DNA of 9,740 nt from Promethearchaeota archaeon (GTDB lineage: Archaea > Asgardarchaeota > Lokiarchaeia > Sigynarchaeales > SOKP01), in contig JAUXAJ010000204.1 of NCBI GenBank assembly GCA_030620005.1, positions 1-9,740 on the forward strand, read 5' to 3'. How positions within the stretch are numbered: position 1 is the first letter of the stretch; the number at the start of each line of letters is the position of its first letter. Positions 6,508 to 9,740 of the stretch are shown piece after piece. The notes beneath the pieces were generated by a model. It did not search any database. It worked only from the letters and a program-made list of their open reading frames with translations, and was not told the DNA's origin. The position numbers and the translations under genes were made by a program.

Positions 6508-7440
6508 ATGCCTAAAAAAACAACAGGATTAATTTTTAACGTTCAACGTTTTATCCTTCATGATGGTCCAGGGATAAGGACTACTGTTTTTTTGAAAGGA
6601 TGCAATCTACGCTGCAAGTGGTGTCATAATCCTGAAGGCCTAGAATCTTATCCCGAACTAATCTATAGAAATTCGTTTTGTACATCTTGTGGAAATTGCG
6701 TTGAGGCTTGTTTAAGAGAAGCGATTCAACTTAATGACGGTAATGGCATTATTATAAAAAGAGAAAATTGTAATGCGTGTGGAGACTGCGTAAAGATTTG
6801 TAATTCTAATGCTCTAGATATAGCCGGGGAAGAAAAGAATGTAGAAGAGATTTTGGACGAAATTCTGTTGGACGAAGAGTTCTATAAAGAGTCAGGGGGA
6901 GGAATGACTATTTCAGGTGGAGAGCCATTATTGCAATACGATTTTCTTCTAGATTTACTCGAAAGGGCTAAGAAAGCTGGTTTGCACACGTGTTTAGACA
7001 CGACTGGATTTCACGATTCAGAAAAGTTTAAGAACGTTCTTAAACACGTTGATCTCGTCCTTTACGACATTAAAACTTTTGACGATGAAAAGCATAAAAA
7101 GTTAACCGGCGTATCGAATGAATTAATAATTGAGAATTTAAAGCATTGCATCGAAGCTGGTATTGATATCATTGCCAGAGTACCCGTAATTCTTGGATAT
7201 AATTTCATTGATCTTGAAAAAGAACTAACTGAACATGTTTTTAAGTTAAAAGATATTGGAATCAAGAAGATTGAATTGATACCGTATCATGGGTATGGAG
7301 AATTAAAATATGAAATGTTAGGAAAAAAGTATGAATTAATAATAGAGCCCATTGATCAAAATGAGATTTTAAAGATAGCTAAACATTTAAGTAAAGAACA
7401 CGACCTCGTTATAAAAATCAGCACTCCAATAATTACTTGA
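6508..7440 (+). CDS. Glycyl radical enzyme activating enzyme (radical SAM, PflA/GRE-AE family)
   Basis: A 310-residue activase that uses S-adenosylmethionine to abstract a hydrogen from the partner's glycine. The radical SAM cluster motif CNLRCKWC supplies Cys32, Cys36 and Cys39. A ferredoxin-like insert with two 4Fe-4S motifs follows: CTSCGNCVEAC (58-68) and CNACGDCVKIC (88-98). This insert is found in activases of non-PFL glycyl radical enzymes (glycerol, choline, benzylsuccinate and 4-hydroxyphenylacetate types) and is absent from the shorter PflA. FILHDGPGIRTTVFLKGC (15-32) and SGGEP (136-140, SAM binding) are the other family marks. It begins 38 bases after the enzyme's stop codon, so co-transcription is likely. 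The intact activase beside an interrupted enzyme favours a very recent lesion or a sequence error. Confidence 0.96.
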   Translation: MPKKTTGLIFNVQRFILHDGPGIRTTVFLKGCNLRCKWCHNPEGLESYPELIYRNSFCTSCGNCVEACLREAIQLNDGNGIIIKRENCNACGDCVKICNSNALDIAGEEKNVEEILDEILLDEEFYKESGGGMTISGGEPLLQYDFLLDLLERAKKAGLHTCLDTTGFHDSEKFKNVLKHVDLVLYDIKTFDDEKHKKLTGVSNELIIENLKHCIEAGIDIIARVPVILGYNFIDLEKELTEHVFKLKDIGIKKIELIPYHGYGELKYEMLGKKYELIIEPIDQNEILKIAKHLSKEHDLVIKISTPIIT

Positions 7441-7502
7441 AAATTGATTAAAAAGCCGTGTAAAATGACTATTTATTTGAACTTTACTTTATTTAATTTA
7501 CA

Positions 7503-7520
7503 TTATAAAAAAAATATAAA
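7503..7520 (+). promoter_or_regulatory. Putative TATA box of the alkylsulfatase-like gene
   Basis: TTATAAAAAAAATATAAA lies 15-32 bases before the ATG at 7535, so the gene may have its own promoter in addition to readthrough from the activase 94 bases upstream. GGG at 7523-7525 is a possible weak ribosome binding site. Judged by eye. Confidence 0.4.
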
Positions 7521-7534
7521 AAGGGTAATTTAAA

Positions 7535-8824
7535 ATGAGTACAATATCAGAAGGATTGCAAAAATTTTTCGGACGTGGTAAATTCGAAGTAAAGACCTTT
7601 GCCGATGGTGTTTGTAATTACATTGGTTCTTTCGGTAATGTAGGTGTTGTTAAAACGGACGATGGTTTGGTGCTATTCGATCTAGCGCTGAGATTGTTCA
7701 ATCGATTTATTTTTAAAACTGTTCGAGAATTTTCAAATAAGCCGATAAAATATATCGTTTATTCGCATGGACATTTTGACCATTGCCTTGGTTACGCTCC
7801 ATTTATTGAAGAAGCTAATAGAAAAGGGTGGGAAATGCCCCAAGTAATTGCCCACGAGAATCTTGTAAGGAGATTTAATAAATATACAATGTTGGATACA
7901 CATCAGGCGTGGACGTACAAGCAACAGTTTGCTTCAGTCGGAGTAAGAACCACAGATTCTGAAGCGGTGCACGAAAGGCTTGACCCTACGATCGTAATTC
8001 GCGGTAATGAGAGCTATAAATTTAAATTAGGGGTATATACTTTTGAGATCTATCACGATAAGGGCGAAACAGACGATAGCTTATGGTTATTCTTGCCTGA
8101 AAAGAAAGTTTTATTTACCGGCGATTTGTTTGTAAGTTCTTTTCCTAATGTTGGCTCTCCATTTAGAGTGCAACGCTACGCAAAACAATGGGCTCTTGCA
8201 AATGAAAAAATGATGGAAAAAAATGCAGAATTTTTACTTCCTGGGCATGGCCCATTAATTGAAGGTAAAGAAAAGATTAAGGCACTCTTAAAAATTACGG
8301 CTGAGTCCATGCATTTTGTTCACGATGAGGTAGTGAAAAGGTTGAACGAGGGAAAGTGGTTTGAACAAATTTATCACGAGATGCTTGAAATCTTTCCAGA
8401 TAAGTTTAAAAAACATAAATATTTGAGACCATTGTATGGGGAATATCGTTTTGCCATACACGATGTTTACAGGCTCTATCACGGCTGGTATGATACAGGA
8501 AATCCGACTGATCTATTTCCCTCAAGATCTGACGAGATTGCTAAGGAATTCTTAAAAGTTGCCAATGAAAGGAAATTTATTGAACGCGCTAAACAACTCG
8601 TTAACGAAGGGAAATTTCAGCTTGCCCTTCATGTCCTTGATGTTGTCGTTAAAGCAGATGATTCGACAAGTTCCGAAACGCTTTTAGATGCTTTAAGATT
8701 AAAACAAAAAATCTTGAAGAAAAAAGCCAAGGAAGAAATGTCCTTCATAGCAATGAACATTTTAAATACTGGCGCTCTTCAAATCAAAACGAAAATAAAG
8801 GAATTAAAAAAAAAATCGAAGTGA
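7535..8824 (+). CDS. Metallo-beta-lactamase-fold hydrolase of the alkylsulfatase (SdsA1/BDS1-like) type
   Basis: A 429-residue cytoplasmic binuclear zinc hydrolase. The HxHxDH motif is SHGHFDH (His78, His80, Asp82, His83). In place of the usual PGHT histidine it has KGETDDS, with Glu178 as ligand, the hallmark of alkylsulfatase relatives. FTGDLF gives bridging Asp197, nineteen residues after Glu178, the spacing known in SdsA1 (where the second residue is Glu). PGHG supplies His238. Residues about 245-370 match the alkylsulfatase dimerisation region, including DVYRLYHGWYDTGNPTDLFP (310-329). SdsA1 is about 650 residues with a signal peptide and an SCP2-like C-terminal domain; both are absent, and a Lys-rich helical tail closes the protein. 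Relatives hydrolyse sulfate esters, but others in the fold are lactonases or thioesterases, so sulfate-ester activity is not certain. Confidence 0.88.
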   Translation: MSTISEGLQKFFGRGKFEVKTFADGVCNYIGSFGNVGVVKTDDGLVLFDLALRLFNRFIFKTVREFSNKPIKYIVYSHGHFDHCLGYAPFIEEANRKGWEMPQVIAHENLVRRFNKYTMLDTHQAWTYKQQFASVGVRTTDSEAVHERLDPTIVIRGNESYKFKLGVYTFEIYHDKGETDDSLWLFLPEKKVLFTGDLFVSSFPNVGSPFRVQRYAKQWALANEKMMEKNAEFLLPGHGPLIEGKEKIKALLKITAESMHFVHDEVVKRLNEGKWFEQIYHEMLEIFPDKFKKHKYLRPLYGEYRFAIHDVYRLYHGWYDTGNPTDLFPSRSDEIAKEFLKVANERKFIERAKQLVNEGKFQLALHVLDVVVKADDSTSSETLLDALRLKQKILKKKAKEEMSFIAMNILNTGALQIKTKIKELKKKSK

Positions 8825-8849
8825 AGTTAAGATAAGATCTATTTTAATA

Positions 8850-8860
8850 TTTATAAAAAA
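8850..8860 (+). promoter_or_regulatory. Putative TATA box of the URO-D-like gene
   Basis: TTTATAAAAAA lies 47-57 bases before the ATG at 8907, implying a leader of some 20-25 bases. The pyrimidine run CTGTTTTTCCCCTT just after it (8863-8876) could also help end the upstream transcript, as archaeal terminators are T-rich. Low certainty. Confidence 0.35.
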
Positions 8861-8906
8861 TCTGTTTTTCCCCTTGAGATAAATTACATAATCATTTTTT
8901 TCAATC

Positions 8907-9740
8907 ATGACGAATTTTGCCGATCTAATTATCCGTACATTCGAACATAAGCCTATTGATAGGATAGTTTGGCAACCACGATTAATGTACTGGTATAATA
9001 GTAATAAAATTCGAAGGCTTACATCAGAAAAATATCCTTCCGTGGAAGAATTCGTGCCAAAAGAGTACATCGGCATGAGTATCAAGGAAATTTACGATGA
9101 TCTTAACGCTTCAATTCGTTACCCTACCGAAACTTTCGGTTTTCCATTATTTTTTACGGCTAGGAAACCAAATCACCAGATTAAAACAAAGATTAAAAGG
9201 TTAAAGGATAAATCCCGGCTAATGAAGATTATGACACCTGTAGGAGAGGTTAGCGAAATTTCAAAAGGAAACCATATAACTGAATTTTTAGTGAAAAAAG
9301 TTGCAGATCTAAAAGTAATAAAATATATTGAAGATCAGTGCGATTTTAAATTTAGCGAATACATGTATGACAAAGCTAAAGAAGAGATGAAGGGTTATGG
9401 CATTCCAATAAGTTATTACTTTCGAAGTCCGTACATGAAGTGCGTGCTATCTTATTTGGGGCTTGAAAGAACCATAATATATTTACGGCGCTATAAAAAC
9501 GAAATGGAAGATTTTTTTCATCACATTGAACAGATTGATTTGAAGAATTACGAGCGTGTCATTACAAAATGCCCGTTGAAGATTTTAAATTTTGGAGAAA
9601 ACATAGACCACCATATATCTTCACCAAGATATTTTGAAAAATATCTCTTTGAATATTACGAAACGCGAGTGAAATTACTACACGACGCAAATAAATTTGC
9701 TTTCATTCACATAGACGGGTCTTTCAAGCACCTATTACCG
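8907..9740 (+). CDS. Uroporphyrinogen decarboxylase-like (URO-D/MtaA superfamily) protein, C-terminus beyond window
   Basis: The ATG at 8907-8909 opens a frame that runs to the right edge (278 residues visible). The N-terminus TFEHKPIDRIVWQPRLMYWY (11-30) and the later LNFGENIDHHISSPRYFEKY (227-246) followed by FAFIHIDGSFKHLLP are typical of the URO-D superfamily, a TIM-barrel family that includes haem-pathway decarboxylases and the corrinoid-dependent methyltransferases MtaA and MtbA. The arginine-rich N-terminal motif of true uroporphyrinogen decarboxylase is not seen, and the HIDG sequence (268-271) sits where MtaA-like proteins have a zinc-binding His-x-Cys. A role in methyl transfer is therefore possible but not shown. 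The rest of the barrel lies outside the window. Upstream are 82 bases with a TATA-like box, so it may be a separate transcription unit. Confidence 0.8.
   Translation, partial: MTNFADLIIRTFEHKPIDRIVWQPRLMYWYNSNKIRRLTSEKYPSVEEFVPKEYIGMSIKEIYDDLNASIRYPTETFGFPLFFTARKPNHQIKTKIKRLKDKSRLMKIMTPVGEVSEISKGNHITEFLVKKVADLKVIKYIEDQCDFKFSEYMYDKAKEEMKGYGIPISYYFRSPYMKCVLSYLGLERTIIYLRRYKNEMEDFFHHIEQIDLKNYERVITKCPLKILNFGENIDHHISSPRYFEKYLFEYYETRVKLLHDANKFAFIHIDGSFKHLLP

Noticed and set aside
8804..9085. 93-codon minus-strand open frame
   Set aside because: It overlaps the start of the URO-D-like gene and the end of the hydrolase in antisense, and its composition is not protein-like.
1..9740. CRISPR array, tRNA/rRNA gene, insertion sequence or direct-repeat array
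   Set aside because: I found no regularly spaced repeats, cloverleaf sequence, transposase or flanking inverted repeats on reading; only low-complexity A/T tracts in the gaps.

Overview
The window is AT-rich and compactly organised, with TATA-like boxes about 20-35 bases upstream of several start codons and few strong Shine-Dalgarno sites. It carries a glycyl radical enzyme with its activase, and a member of the uroporphyrinogen-decarboxylase-like family. Together these fit an anaerobic archaeon, possibly an Asgard-type lineage. That assignment is an inference: no rRNA or archaea-only marker gene is present.

Left part (1-3681, all minus strand): four genes run leftwards. They are a short-chain dehydrogenase (2836-3681), a small transglutaminase-fold protein (2180-2791), an M20 zinc deacylase/peptidase of the ArgE/DapE type (860-2023), and a Gfo/Idh/MocA oxidoreductase resembling dihydrodiol dehydrogenase (1-824, cut by the window edge). 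Each is intact as far as visible. At least the transglutaminase gene has its own well-placed TATA box, so they are probably not one simple operon.

Middle (3682-4138): a divergent intergenic region holds the decayed N-terminal piece of an ABC-transporter ATPase (Walker A still readable, minus strand) and the probable promoter of the plus-strand cluster.

Right part (4139-9740, all plus strand): a glycyl radical enzyme (GRE) reading frame of 776 codons is followed after 38 bases by its radical-SAM activating enzyme (6508-7440), then by a metallo-beta-lactamase-fold protein of the alkylsulfatase type (7535-8824), and by a URO-D/MtaA-like protein cut by the right edge (8907-9740). The GRE frame is interrupted by one in-frame TAA (5387-5389), five codons before the catalytic cysteine. 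Everything on both sides, including the glycyl-radical loop, is otherwise well preserved.

How they may work together: the activase would place the radical on Gly751 of the GRE, which would then use Cys422 for radical chemistry on an unknown substrate. The residue two after the cysteine is Gly, where GRE lyases, dehydratases and decarboxylases usually have Glu, so the reaction cannot be read from homology. The hydrolase and URO-D-like protein could act in the same catabolic route, but that rests on proximity alone. The most valuable questions are whether the TAA is real and what this GRE does or did.
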